From Erodium maritimum (lineage: Eukaryota > Streptophyta > Magnoliopsida > Geraniales > Geraniaceae), in contig OY997591.1 in NCBI GenBank assembly GCA_963921825.1, forward strand, positions 18,719,515 to 18,783,514: a DNA stretch of 64,000 nucleotides, given 5' to 3'. Each line of letters begins with the position of its first letter. Position 1 is the first letter of the stretch. The position numbers and the translations under genes are program-made. The notes under the pieces are model-generated. The model saw only the letters and a list, made by a program, of their open reading frames with translations, was not told the origin of the DNA and did not search any database. Positions 1-9,636 of the stretch are shown one piece after another.

Positions 1-1
1 T

Positions 2-300
2 AAGGAGAAGGCGTTCGAAGATCTGACTTTGACTTCAGAAGATGAAGCGTGGGTCACTGACGAGGGTTAATTCCGTTCTTGATCGTTTTTTTGGTTCAGT
101 TTGGGTTGTAATCTGTATTTCAGGTTTTGGCCCCTTAACTCTTCTTGAGAGTTCTTTTATAATCATTGGTGTTCTTTGGCCTGGTCCTTCTTGGACTTGG
201 TCTTTTCATATTTTTTTTTCTTTTAAAAGAGTGTTTCAATAAATAAAAAATCGAGCTGAAAAAAAAGCAACAAACAAATTCAACTATCACACTTTTAATA
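2..300 (+). other. 3' end of an unknown ORF with LINE-like tail
   Basis: The first 69 bases read as an open frame that ends in TAA at 68-70, giving the last 22 residues of a protein that begins outside the window. The encoded tail is acidic and I do not recognise it. It is followed by about 200 bases of T-rich sequence and an AATAAA-like run at 238-246. This layout (short coding end, T/G-rich 3' region, A-rich tail) resembles the 3' ends of the LINEs seen later in the window, but it could be an ordinary gene. No intron sites or domain could be checked. Confidence 0.25.
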
Positions 301-338
301 AGCTTAATTACTATTCCATTAAAAAGAACTATATAAAC

Positions 339-1648
339 TTAATCGCCTGATTCGTAATCCGCTTTAAAATGATCTCATATGTGCTCAATAAGGTTAAATT
401 GGAGTTTCCCATGGATATTGTCATTTCTGAGATATCCTTGAGCGGTAAAGTATTGTTGTTAAGATATTCCCCCTCAGTGGTGCCATTGTCCAGGTGGTGT
501 CTAATCAAGTATGACCGAAGGGGGCTCGATATACCATTCTTCAGCTCCTTTAGCGTACCGGTCTCATTTTTCCTCTACAATCATATTGTATAGAGTGATA
601 CAAATGTGCATGATATCAAATAACGTATACTTGTCCAAGACACGAACGAGCCGGGAAATTATGTGCCACCGTGTTAAAAGGAATCCTAAATATCGTTCAA
701 TATCTTTCCAAGCATCTTCTTGCACTTTAGCAAACAACTTGTGTTTGGGTTGGATGAGATGTTGAATCGTCTTCACAAAACAACTCCAGGTTGGGTGAAT
801 ACCATCGACCAAATAATAAGGTCGGTCATATCGAGTCCCGTTGATCTCGTAGTCCACACCATAGTCACAATTAGTAAGAACGTCATTGCATAAGTGTGCC
901 GTTTAGCACGTTGATGTCATTGTTCTTGCCAACGACGCCGAAATACGCATGCCAAATCCATAAATTACAGGACGCTACAATTTCCAGTATTATTGTTGGA
1001 TGCCCATAGCAATCTCCCCGCCCAAAGGCTCCTTGTAATGCAATTGAGAAATTCTTTTACTCCTAATGCATGCAGCCAAGACTCTCAATCATGTCGGGGA
1101 ACCCTCGCCTATAACCCAATTTAAACAATCGGTCCAAGTCCTCCGCATTTAGTACTCGCTTGTACTCGTCCATAAATACCTCAATAACTGCATTGCAAAA
1201 TTGTTGCCCACATTTCAGTATGACACTTACCCAAATTCGTAGTTCTTCGCCCAACGAGTTGGCGGAGCACTCAACAGTAAGATTAGTATTGCGGTAGTGC
1301 ATTTTGTTGTGTTGATAACCCCATGCGTATTAAAGCGTCCATCTTTTGGATGAATTAATCGTCATGCTCTGTTATCTTTTCCATCACCCAAATAAAAGAG
1401 GCCAGTTCATGCGGTATCGATGCCTAAACATCTCAAGCCCGTACGTAGGGTTATGAAAAACAATAATCCTACATTAGTAGTTCATGGGCTTCGACACGAC
1501 CTTTGTTAATCTCTCTTCGGGAAGGTTTCCCGGTTTTGACTCTTCGCCTCAATGCATCCAACGACGACTGGATTATTACTCGTTCATACTCCGCCTTTCG
1601 TCGAAATCGTACCGTCATTGCACGAACATTCACTTCGACATCATCCAT
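339..1648 (-). pseudogene. PIF/Harbinger transposase relic (first copy)
   Basis: Read on the minus strand from an ATG at 1648, this encodes a broken nuclease of the PIF/Harbinger (DDE_Tnp_4) family, which cuts and pastes DNA at TWA targets. The N-terminal part (1648-1469) has the charged leader and the HELLM block. The piece at 1302-1063 ends in an SLGCMH block, where the family normally has the first catalytic Asp (the homologue at 3006-7280 reads SLDCMH). The piece at 857-564 carries the YYLVDGIHP block and the C-terminal helix ending MIVEEK. A further frame-shifted tail near 420-339 contains LIEHI. Several stops and frameshifts separate these parts and the catalytic glutamate block is degraded, so it cannot be active. 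No terminal inverted repeats were found around it. Confidence 0.75.
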
Positions 1649-2184
1649 AGCTTGATCACAAAAAACGAGAGAGAGTTTAATTTTAGATTGTGTGAGATGA
1701 ATGGAATATGGATGCCGTGGGGAAATTTTTGGATATTTATAAGAATTTTTCTTTTTTAAGAAAATGAAATTACAGTTAATATTTTTTGACAAAGACAATG
1801 ACTATTTTTTCCATGCCATCTCCACGTGGCGCAACGTGATTGGTGGCCAGTGATTCATGAACCACTCGATTTCAATTCCCAATAATGAATCGAATCGTTC
1901 GATTCAGGTTCACGATTCACAAATTAGTGAACATAAACCCCAAAAACCACACTTCGCATCAAGCGTTTTTCAGTTCATAATTCACTAATAAGTGATTGAA
2001 TCCCGGTTCTTATACTTTGTAGATACTCTAACTGTATCTCCATAGATAATGAGTTTTACTTCCCCCAAGTGACTACAAAAAGAGACCATCATCTCTTACT
2101 CTTGGCAGAGATATGTCCTGCTTGCCCCATTGCATTGCATGACCCAAAACCTTGAATAAATATTTTTACAGAATTAGGACTTAC
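1649..2184. other. Intergenic stretch, no gene seen
   Basis: This stretch upstream of the first transposase relic holds AT-rich sequence and a cluster of short GATTCA/TGAATC words near 1850-1990. I see no coding region, terminal repeat or RNA gene in it. Confidence 0.4.
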
Positions 2185-2269
2185 TCATCATTTCCAACTT
2201 GTCAATATGATCATACAATGTATCAGGATCCCTCTTTAAAATCCCAACTTCCCTAATTTTCTCTCTTTC
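2185..2269 (-). pseudogene. Exon-like fragment resembling WBP11 N-terminal region
   Basis: On the minus strand this short stretch reads EREKIREVGILKRDPDTLYD followed by HIDKLEMM. That resembles the conserved N-terminal block of plant WW-domain-binding protein 11-like splicing proteins, in which a REVGILK(K)DP block is followed by an I-KL-M segment. The reading ends right at a consensus GTAAGT donor (starting at 2184). Upstream in the same frame there is a TGA at 2272-2270, so either an acceptor lies between or the copy is broken. No neighbouring exon was found on either side, so it is most likely a captured or decayed gene fragment. The family assignment rests on about 28 residues. Confidence 0.3.
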
Positions 2270-2667
2270 TCAATCTGTTGGGCACGATATGAACTTGTGC
2301 AACAAGAAATAATTTTAATAAAGGGAAAGAGAAATACTAAACCAACGCATATGCGATATGCTTAACCAAAGAAAGTAGCATGTCTGAAAAGATGCTTAGC
2401 AGGAAGGTTCAATTAATTTGATGAATAATGGGTTAATAAAATGAAGAGTAAAGGAAACAAATGTTTTATTACAAGAAAAAAAAAACATAACCATCGATAG
2501 CATAATGGGACTAGTAGACAATATTTTAAAAGATCGTTTGAAGCAATCTTAACTAGACTAATGAACAATACCACAAGGACAAGGGATCACATGATTGAAT
2601 GTAAGGTTAAGTAATCTGTATTATTCCATCCTTTAAAAAGTGAACTGACCCTCAAGTACCCATGAGC
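2270..2667. other. Intergenic stretch, no gene seen
   Basis: AT-rich sequence with short A-runs (2473-2485) between the WBP11-like fragment and the left end of the Harbinger element. Nothing coding or repetitive was recognised. Confidence 0.4.
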
Positions 2668-2670
2668 TAA

Positions 2671-2686
2671 GAGCACCTCCAACGGT
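2671..2686 (+). repeat. Left terminal inverted repeat of Harbinger element
   Basis: Reads GAGCACCTCCAACGGT directly after the TAA target duplication at 2668-2670. It pairs with the right end at 13 of 16 positions. Confidence 0.85.
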
Positions 2687-4366
2687 CGTGTCTATGCGTC
2701 ATGTCTGGCGTAGACACGACCGTGTAGACACGACTTGTCGTGTCTACGAGGCGTGTCAGGGCGGTCGTTGCTGAGCGTCGTTGCTGGTTCTGGCAACGAC
2801 GCTGCTGGTCGTGTCTGGCGCCAATGGCTAGTCGGCTGGCCAGTCACGACCCGCCACGTGGCGACGCCGACCCCCAAAAAGCCCAACAGTTTTCTATAAA
2901 TTCAGATATGCCCCAATTGAAATCTCACTTCTCCTCTCTTCTTTCAAGCTTCTATTCATCTATTTCTCTCCAAATCGTATAGTTTTTCATATTCTATTTT
3001 TTCCGATGGCGAGTCTTCCGACGCTAGACGAGATGAAGCAAATGACAGAAGAACAAATAGACGCCGCGGTGGATAGGTATCTGGATGCAACACAACAAGC
3101 ATTGGAGGATCAACTGATGGCATCCGTACAACCAATGAGTGATGATGATGATGAGGCCGAGAGCTCATTGTCGGCGCCGAGACCCAAGCGGAGAGTGATT
3201 GAGCACAACCGAGAAGATGCACACGAAGGGCTGATCCGTGACTACTTCGCGCCTCAACCGGTGTACAGCGAGCAACAATTTCAGCGACGGTTCCGGATGT
3301 CGAGGGGCATGTTCATCCGGATCATGAATGGTTTGAGTGGCCGGTACGCCTACTTCCGTAACGGAAAGGACGCTACGGGGAGGGCCTCTTTCACTCCACA
3401 CCAGAAGTGCACGGTAGCACTTCGTCAGCTCTGTTATGGAAGTCCAGCCGATGCTTGCGACGAGTATTTGCGAATGGCGGAGACCACTGCGCTGGACTGC
3501 CTGAAGAAGTTTTGCATTGGCGTCATCAAGGTGTACGGGCGGACCTATCTACGACACCCGACCGTGGACGATACAAAACGGTTGTTGCGAATCAAAGAAG
3601 ACCGCGGCTTTCCGGGGATGTTAGGGAGCCTGGACTGCATGCATTAGGATTGGAAGAACTGTCCTGTGGCATGGGCTGCACAGTTCGCAAGTAGGGACCA
3701 CGGGAACATCCCCACAATCATGCTCGAAGCCGTAGCATCCCAAAAGCTTTGGATCTGGCACGCTTTCTTCGGGACACCGGGCTCCAACAACGACATCAAC
3801 GTGCTCAATAGGTCTACACTATTCTCCCAAGTAGTAAAAGGCTTCGCCCCAGATGTGAAGTTCAAGATCGGGGGTAGAGAATACGAAACCCCGTACTACT
3901 TGACAGATGGAATCTATCCTGCTTGGGAAACATTTGTGAAGTCCATACCTGCTCCACAAAAGCCGAAACAGTGATGCTTTGCTAGATACCAAGAGGCGTG
4001 TAGGAAGGACATCGAACGAGCGTTTGGAGTTCTACAGGCCCGGTTTCACATTGTTACTCGCCCGGGTCAAATATGGGATAGGGGCTCACTCGCAATTATC
4101 ATGACTACTTGTGTGATCCTACACAACATGATCGTTGAGGATGAGCGTAGGCCGCGGCCCACTGATCCGCTTGCAGATCTTGTTGTTCCGGACCACACCG
4201 TACGTAGAGGACCTGTGAAGACCGCTTCGGAAAAAAAAATCGTTCAGACCTGACCTGACTCGCAGGCCAGGCCAGGCCAGGCCCGACTGCCTCCCCTCGC
4301 TTGGGCCGTGCGGCCCGGTACTCGTCAGAGCCCATTTCTGGGCCCAAGCCCAGTCTGAACTCCGGG

Positions 4367-4373
4367 TATAAAG
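4367..4373 (+). promoter_or_regulatory. Candidate LTR TATA box
   Basis: TATAAAG stands about 150 bases inside the solo LTR, just before a TC-rich leader. That is the expected place for the R-region promoter of the retrotransposon. Only the motif and its position support it. Confidence 0.4.
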
Positions 4374-5839
4374 GGTCGAAATTTAGGGTTTACACCCATT
4401 TTTTCCTTTCCCTCAGCGCAACCGTCCTCCCTCGTCGACCTCACCCTCTCCCGATCGCTCTCTCCCTCATCTCCGTTTCCCTCACCATCTCCGACCAGCT
4501 ACTTCCTCCTTCGTCGCCACGCCGTCCCCGACCTCCCTTCTCCTCTCGCATCACCACCACACCGAGCCCGTCACTGCCCCTCCGTCCTTCCCCATCTCCG
4601 AGGCCGATCCGGCCGTCCTCTCCCTCGCTTCCCTTCCCTCTCCGTCCAGCCACCGCCGTCTTCTCCAGTTCCGACCCTCGCTTCCCTTCCCTTTCCGTCC
4701 AGCCACCGCGCCACCACCACCACCGTCTTCTCCGTCTCCGACCCGATCTCCCTCGTCCCGAGCTCGCTTCGAACTCGCCGGCGGGAAACAACCACCGAGC
4801 CCCTCGGTCTCGCCGCCCTCTCCTCCGTCTTCTCCTCCCTTCGCCGTCGCCGTGAACGACCGGAGCCAGTTCGCCGACGCGTTCGACAGATCCGGGACAG
4901 AGCCACCAGAGTCGTCCGAATCTGAGGCGAGGAAGGTCCCCGCCGTGCTCCCGACCTCCACGGCTGCAAAACCCGACGCCTCCCACCGTCACTTTCCCTA
5001 CAGTGAGGCCCCGCCCGACGCCGCCCTCGCCGGCGGCCGGTCGGTTCGAAACCCGAACTGTTCCCGTTGTCTTTCCTTTTTACGAACCACTTTTGATCTG
5101 GTCATATTTGGAACAGTCTTGTTGATCTGGACTCGAATTTTCGAGATGTAAAAGGGAAGTAAATTCAGCTGATTTAAAACTAAATTTGAGCAGTTGAACG
5201 AATCCGGAACTCTGGTTAAAATGGACTGCTAATTGGGTTTAGAAAGGAACAAAAGCGGACCGCTGAATCGGACCTCAGGATTCGTGCATTGGGACCGTGC
5301 CTCGCATGCACCGGTTTCGGTGCTCGGGTACTCAAACCCGATTCGCCGTGACCCCGCTTTTATCCCGCTCGAGTTTAAAGGACAACTGTCGGTTTTAAAT
5401 TGGATTAATCGTAATCTTTAACTTAACGGTGGAATCGTTATTAATTATGGCTTTCGTGTTATCTTTAGCGTCCGGCTTCGATCGAAGTGAAGCCCGGAGG
5501 TAGCGACGTCAGCAGCTAGGAAGCGTAGCGGGTGTTCTTCGGTTGAGGTAGGGAAAAGTAGCCGGATCTCGGTCCTGACTAGGGAAAGTTAACAATAGAA
5601 TTGTATGTGACACCGGGGTGTCGTGGGTTGAGTAGGTTATCGAATATTAGAAATGCATGATACGGGAACATAGCGAATATTAGAAATGCATGTGACACTT
5701 AGTAGTGTCGTAGGAGCAGAGAACTTAGCGATAATTGAATTACTGGAGGCATATGACCATGCCCGGAGGTTGTTTGTGAAACTAGCGATCTTAGGACTGT
5801 TGGAGGCATTGATTATGCCGGAGGTTGTTGTGCGTTATT

Positions 5840-6300
5840 TATTGTTGAGTTTGGGTGGCCTTGAGAGCCCGTGTTAATTGTTGTTGAGTTGGGTGGCCTT
5901 GAGAGCCCGTGTTAATTGTTGTTGAGTTTGGGTGGCCTTGAGAGCCCGTGTTATTTATCGTCGAGTTGGGTGGCCTTGAGAGTCGTGTTGTTTATTGTTG
6001 AGTTTTGGGTGGCCTTGAGAGCCCGTGTTATTGTTGCTGAGTCTTGGGTGGCCATGAGAGCCCGTGTTGTCGTTTTGGTGTCTTGGGTGGCCATGAGTGC
6101 CCGTGGGGTTGTTGAGCCCGTGAGTTACTATTGGTGGTTTTGAGTGGCCGTGAGTGCCCGTGGGGTCGTCGAGCCCGTGAGTTACTGTTGGTGTATCTTG
6201 GGAGGCCGTGAGTGCCTGTGGGGCTGTTGAGTCCGTGTTTTAGGGTTGGTGTCTTGGGTGGCCATGAGTGCCTGTGGAGTGCTGAACTTGTGTTGTTGCT
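5840..6300 (+). repeat. Minisatellite inside solo LTR
   Basis: About ten imperfect tandem copies of a 36-57-bp unit containing GGGTGGCC(T/A)TGAG and GCCCGTG. Unit length grows from left to right. The same unit, in reverse orientation, makes up the long tandem arrays in both LTRs of the element at 26048-35429. Confidence 0.8.
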
Positions 6301-6850
6301 GTTTGTTGAACTGTGTTTGTGATTGTGATTGTGGTTACCTGAGGTTGTGGGCCCGCTTCATTAAACGGGGGTCCTCTATCACACGCGTCTGCATGTTCAG
6401 ACGGGGTAGGGGGCCCGCTCGTCAGTAAAGGGGTCCTGGCCGCGCGTGTGTGGTTCGGTGGTTGTGAGTGTGATAGGTCGACATCCTGATCCGACTGTGT
6501 GTTGAGGAAATGCGACAGGTCGACCGCCTGACCTGATGATATCGGTAAAGGGCGTGAGGGAGGTTACTGAGCAGCTGGTTTGCGATCCTTTGTGATCTTG
6601 TTTGGTGTGCGATCCTTTGTGATCTTGTTTGGTGTTGCGTCGTTTCTTTCAAGTCCTTGGGAGAGGTCGTGATCGTTGTGTCGGGTCTACTTTACGTGTC
6701 AAAGTGTTGAGTTGGTCAAGGAAGGTAACAGTGGGTGTATGTTCAGTCAGAGTCCTTGGGTTGGGGACAGTGTCCCCCGGTGTTGACTTTATTGTTGGTG
6801 TTACCGACATTGTCCGCTAATTATGCCGTAGTCAGTCTGTTATCCGTGGT

Positions 6851-6888
6851 GGTGAGCGAACGCTCACCCCTAGCTGCTTTTCCTACAG
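6851..6888 (+). promoter_or_regulatory. LTR hairpin followed by splice-acceptor-like site
   Basis: GGTGAGCGAACGCTCACC at 6851-6868 can fold as an 8-bp stem with a 2-base loop. It is followed by a pyrimidine tract and CAG at 6886-6888. The same hairpin-tract-CAG order occurs near the 3' end of every related LTR here (15400-15446, 26300-26337 on minus, 32480-32535 on minus, 49385-49423, 57605-57644). Confidence 0.5.
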
Positions 6889-7527
6889 GTACTTGTCGCA
6901 GGTCGGACTAGGTGAGCTTCCGAAGCTTGAAGAGCTAGGGGCGGGAGTCCGGGTTACTTTTAGTCTAGCGACGGATACCTCGCTTTTTGTCCGCTTGTGG
7001 GACGTTTTATTTTGAGTTGTAATTATCCTTTTGTTGAACTAAACTGTTATTGTAAAGTGTTTTAATGGAAATGGTTTCAAAGTGTTTTCTTATTTTAAAC
7101 GTTCGCGTCCCGAGTTCGATTTACTGAAATTGGGGCGTGACAGGACCACCCCCAGCGGTGACCAACGACAATATCTTGGGCCATAGAGCAAGGATTCGGG
7201 ATCAGAATGTTCATCACCAACTCCACGATGATCTCATCGAACACATTTGGGCAAAATTTGGAGATGGCGGCCCCAATTAAATATTAATCAACAACGTTAA
7301 TGTAATTTCTATTTTGTTTGTAATAAAAAAATAGTTATGCAATTCGTATTTGAGTTTAATTAAAAAGGTCACAAATATTTGGGTGCTGTTTTTAATTTAC
7401 TGAAACTGTGTAGACACTGCTCCTGACACTGCGTAGACACTACCATTGGAGGAGCAGTGTTTGGAAGCAGTGTCTGGAAGCCAAAAACAATGGTTAGACA
7501 CTGCTCATAGACACTGTGCAGTGTCTA

Positions 7528-7543
7528 ACCATTGGAGATTCTC
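7528..7543 (-). repeat. Right terminal inverted repeat of Harbinger element
   Basis: On the minus strand it reads GAGAATCTCCAATGGT and is followed on the plus strand by the TAA target duplication at 7544-7546. Confidence 0.85.
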
Positions 7544-7646
7544 TAATACTCACTGGTTCTAATTAAGACTCAACGATGCCTGAAAAAACTTCCGAATGAA
7601 TATTGATAAGTCATGATAGATCTCAACTGGCCCGAGACAGAACTAA

Positions 7647-8038
7647 GAGTATTTGCAGTCAACGACGTTTCTTCGGTTGGAAGGATGAGGCGTTCTCAAA
7701 AAAAGCGCCGATTCATCAACACTCAGTAGATTTATTTGACTAAAAGGATGAGCTTCTTGGGCTTGCGACTGTAATATTACTGCCGCATAAAAACGTCCAA
7801 GAGGAGTCGTTTATCTTGTTTTTCTTTTTTAAATTTCTCTTTTTCAAGTGCAATAGAATTTTAATCATATTCAACTTTTTTAAAATAAAAAATTGACATT
7901 TATCCTTTCCTTTCAGATTACCCCAATTTATTAGACTGCAAACTAAGTGTATCAGTCCGACTAAAAGAGGAGAAAGATTTATTTTTTCTTTTCAATCCCT
8001 CGTTCAGTCTTAGCTGAACTAAAGGACTGTGAATGCTC
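7647..8038. mobile_element. Harbinger/Tourist-like MITE candidate
   Basis: A 392-bp AT-rich unit starts GAGTATTTGCAGTC and ends with the complement of GAGCATTCACAGTC (11 of 14 positions pair). It is preceded by TAA (7644-7646) and followed by TAT (8039-8041), an imperfect 3-bp duplication. There is no coding capacity. End motif, size and target point to a Tourist-type MITE. Because the duplication is imperfect the call is not certain. Confidence 0.55.
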
Positions 8039-8646
8039 TATGCTTTTACACAACTTTAAACCCATTGCCACAGATAGCATAAAAAGCGGCCGACATCTGC
8101 AACCAAAAAGCAAATCTGAACAACCAAAAAAAAAAAACTCAACAAGAACCCAAGCCCACGACTCGGCCCATAAAGCAAACCCAAAGTCTGGTTTGGAACC
8201 AGCAAAAGAAAGCCCCTCCCTTGTGCGTTTTCCGGGTCAAACGTAAGCCCAAGAAGCATGGCCGAAGAATCGCGAGCACAAAGCCACTATTCACTGTCAC
8301 CCAACTAATCTAAAAAACCCGGTCCTCCTAACCTTGTGTATTTGTTTTAAACATAGATACGGACTGGTCAACCAGAGTTCAAAGCTTGCCTGCTTACCCA
8401 ATCTCCATAAAATACTAAACGAGTATTCAAAACACTAACCATCTACAATATAGTATCTCGTTAAGGATTCAAATGGCTGAGCCTGTACCCATTTTTCAAT
8501 GTACTATAAATTATAATTCATTTGAAGTTCCATTATTAACCGGTTAGGCTAGCTAAGCAATTTCCTCTTCTTGTGTTCTGACAACATTTAAGTATCACCA
8601 ATGAAATAAATATTAAATGCTCCAACTCAAGATCATAAATCTAACA
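8039..8646 (-). other. Gene-free stretch; possible 3' LTR of gypsy relic
   Basis: No gene was recognised. At its right edge the minus strand reads a purine tract GGAGGGGAA (8647-8655) followed by TGTTAGATTT, which is the usual order of polypurine tract and 3' LTR start. The stretch may therefore be the 3' LTR of the decayed gypsy element to its right. The outer LTR boundary could not be placed. An A-run of 12 lies at 8127-8138. Confidence 0.3.
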
Positions 8647-8882
8647 TTCCCCTCCATTCCAAGTTCTATCGGAACAAAATTTATAAAGTTGATTTAGTTT
8701 GCTCCAAATCAAAACCCTCTACTCTCCGTCGTTACGTCGGCATGACGTAAAACTGATTTTTGTACTTCATGACAATATTGCATACTTTTTAGGTGTAATT
8801 TTTTCCCTTAATCCTTGATTTGATAGAAGAGAAACTTGGCCTAAAGATCGAACATAAACTCCCAAGTAGAACATTTTGGAAG

Positions 8883-8909
8883 GAATTGCTCCCGTAGGCA
8901 AGAGCCTTA
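8883..8909 (+). repeat. Left copy of 27-bp direct repeat flanking the TRIM
   Basis: GAATTGCTCC, then seven variable bases, then AAGAGCCTTA. The right copy is at 9610-9636 with four mismatches confined to the middle. It lies within the gypsy C-terminal coding relic and is much longer than a retrotransposon target duplication. Confidence 0.7.
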
Positions 8910-8926
8910 TTATAATGTTATCATAA

Positions 8927-9608
8927 TGTTAAATATTGTAATCCCTTACCAAATAATGTGGCCGAGAGTTTATATGTATAGATAAAGAAGGGGTACAATG
9001 GTTGGACAATAATTTAATAGTAACTAAATCATAACTACAATTATAACTTATTATAATTACAATATAACTGCTAATTGAGCGGAGTTCATGCCTCATAGGC
9101 AGATGATCCGATTTGCGGATTGGACACCGGGACTCGTAGTCCGTCAACATGAAGGATTACCGAGCAATTGATCTCTTGGAACATTGCTAAAGGACAAACA
9201 CATTTTGAAGAGATTCCGAAAGCAATCATATTGCTTTTTGCAAGATGACAACGTGGGGTCGTATCCATCAAGAAGTGATGAATACGAGGGTGGTGGTGGA
9301 TGGACATGGTTTTAATTCAACCATGATAACAATAGAAAAAGTATAGAATATATATGGGTGGTGATTCATTGTCGTAGCAAGAATTTGATAAAGATGTATA
9401 AGACAAAAGAAAAAATATTGTAGGAATTACAGGTCTTCAGATTTTGTGCTCTAATACCATGTTAGATATTGTAATCCCTTACCAAATAATGTGGCAGAGA
9501 GTTTATATTTATAGATAGAGAAGAGGTACAATGGTTGGATAATAACTTAATAGTAACTAAGTCATAAATACAATTATAACTTATTATAACTACAATATAA
9601 TTGCTAAT
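8927..9608 (-). mobile_element. TRIM (miniature LTR retrotransposon)
   Basis: Two 149-bp direct repeats (8927-9075 and 9460-9608) begin TGTTA(A/G)ATATTGTAATCCC and surround only 384 bp of non-coding sequence. Just inside the right repeat, on the minus strand, TGGTATTAGAGCA (9459-9447) is a near-perfect primer-binding site for initiator tRNA-Met. So the right repeat is the 5' LTR and the element is on the minus strand. No gag or pol is present, which fits a TRIM. The LTRs differ at about a dozen positions, so it is not recent. A clear polypurine tract and a 5-bp target duplication were not found. Confidence 0.7.
9447..9459 (-). other. TRIM primer-binding site (tRNA-Met)
   Basis: The minus strand reads TGGTATTAGAGCA directly after the 5' LTR, one base away from the usual initiator-tRNA-Met complement. 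Confidence 0.65.
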
Positions 9609-9609
9609 A

Positions 9610-9636
9610 GAATTGCTCCACTACACAAGAGCCTTA
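9610..9636 (+). repeat. Right copy of 27-bp direct repeat flanking the TRIM
   Basis: See the left copy at 8883-8909. The two share the outer ten bases on each side. Confidence 0.7.

Larger units (their letters stand above)
4214..7142 (+). mobile_element. Solo LTR of a chromodomain-type gypsy element
   Basis: This 2.9-kb unit starts TGTGAAGACC, ends GGGGCGTGACA, and is flanked by the 5-bp duplication GGACC at 4209-4213 and 7143-7147. There is no primer-binding site, gag or pol inside, so it is a solo LTR left by LTR-LTR recombination. Its sequence matches the LTRs of the minus-strand element at 26048-35429 over much of its length, for example around 5555-5800. It has a TATA-like TATAAAG at 4367, a long TC-rich leader at 4400-4850, a minisatellite near 5840-6300 and a hairpin plus splice-acceptor-like module at 6851-6888. 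Long open frames in the leader are low-complexity and are not taken as genes. Confidence 0.88.
3006..7280 (+). pseudogene. PIF/Harbinger transposase, split by an LTR insertion
   Basis: The gene encodes a DDE_Tnp_4-type transposase that would cut element ends in the nucleus. The frame starts at ATG 3006, which follows a pyrimidine-rich leader. The first 213 residues include a charged N-terminus and end in SLDCMH, the first catalytic Asp block. A nonsense codon TAG lies at 3645-3647, and the same frame then resumes with the second Asp block (GSNNDINVL, near 3781-3807). A second nonsense codon TGA is at 3972-3974, followed by the DIERAFGVLQ block that holds the catalytic Glu. The frame runs on to about 4208, where the solo LTR interrupts it, and continues after 7143 with a C-terminal tail (LIEHIWAKFGD) to TAA at 7278-7280. 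Apart from two point stops and the insertion it is well preserved. Confidence 0.88.
2671..7543 (+). mobile_element. Harbinger DNA transposon with nested solo LTR
   Basis: The element is bounded by imperfect terminal inverted repeats, GAGCACCTCCAACGGT at 2671-2686 and its counterpart at 7528-7543 (13 of 16 positions pair), and by the 3-bp target duplication TAA at 2668-2670 and 7544-7546. This is the PIF/Harbinger signature. Subterminal regions at both ends are dense in short direct and inverted copies of GTGTCTA/TAGACAC, which could be transposase contact sites. Inside is one transposase gene. The Myb-like second protein used by autonomous Harbingers was not seen. Without the inserted LTR and one copy of its 5-bp duplication the element would be about 1.94 kb. 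Confidence 0.88.

Noticed and set aside
4301-4992. Overlapping long ORFs on both strands, 130-184 codons
   Set aside because: They lie in the TC-rich leader of a solo LTR and are low-complexity (Ser/Pro/Arg or Gly/Arg runs) in every frame.
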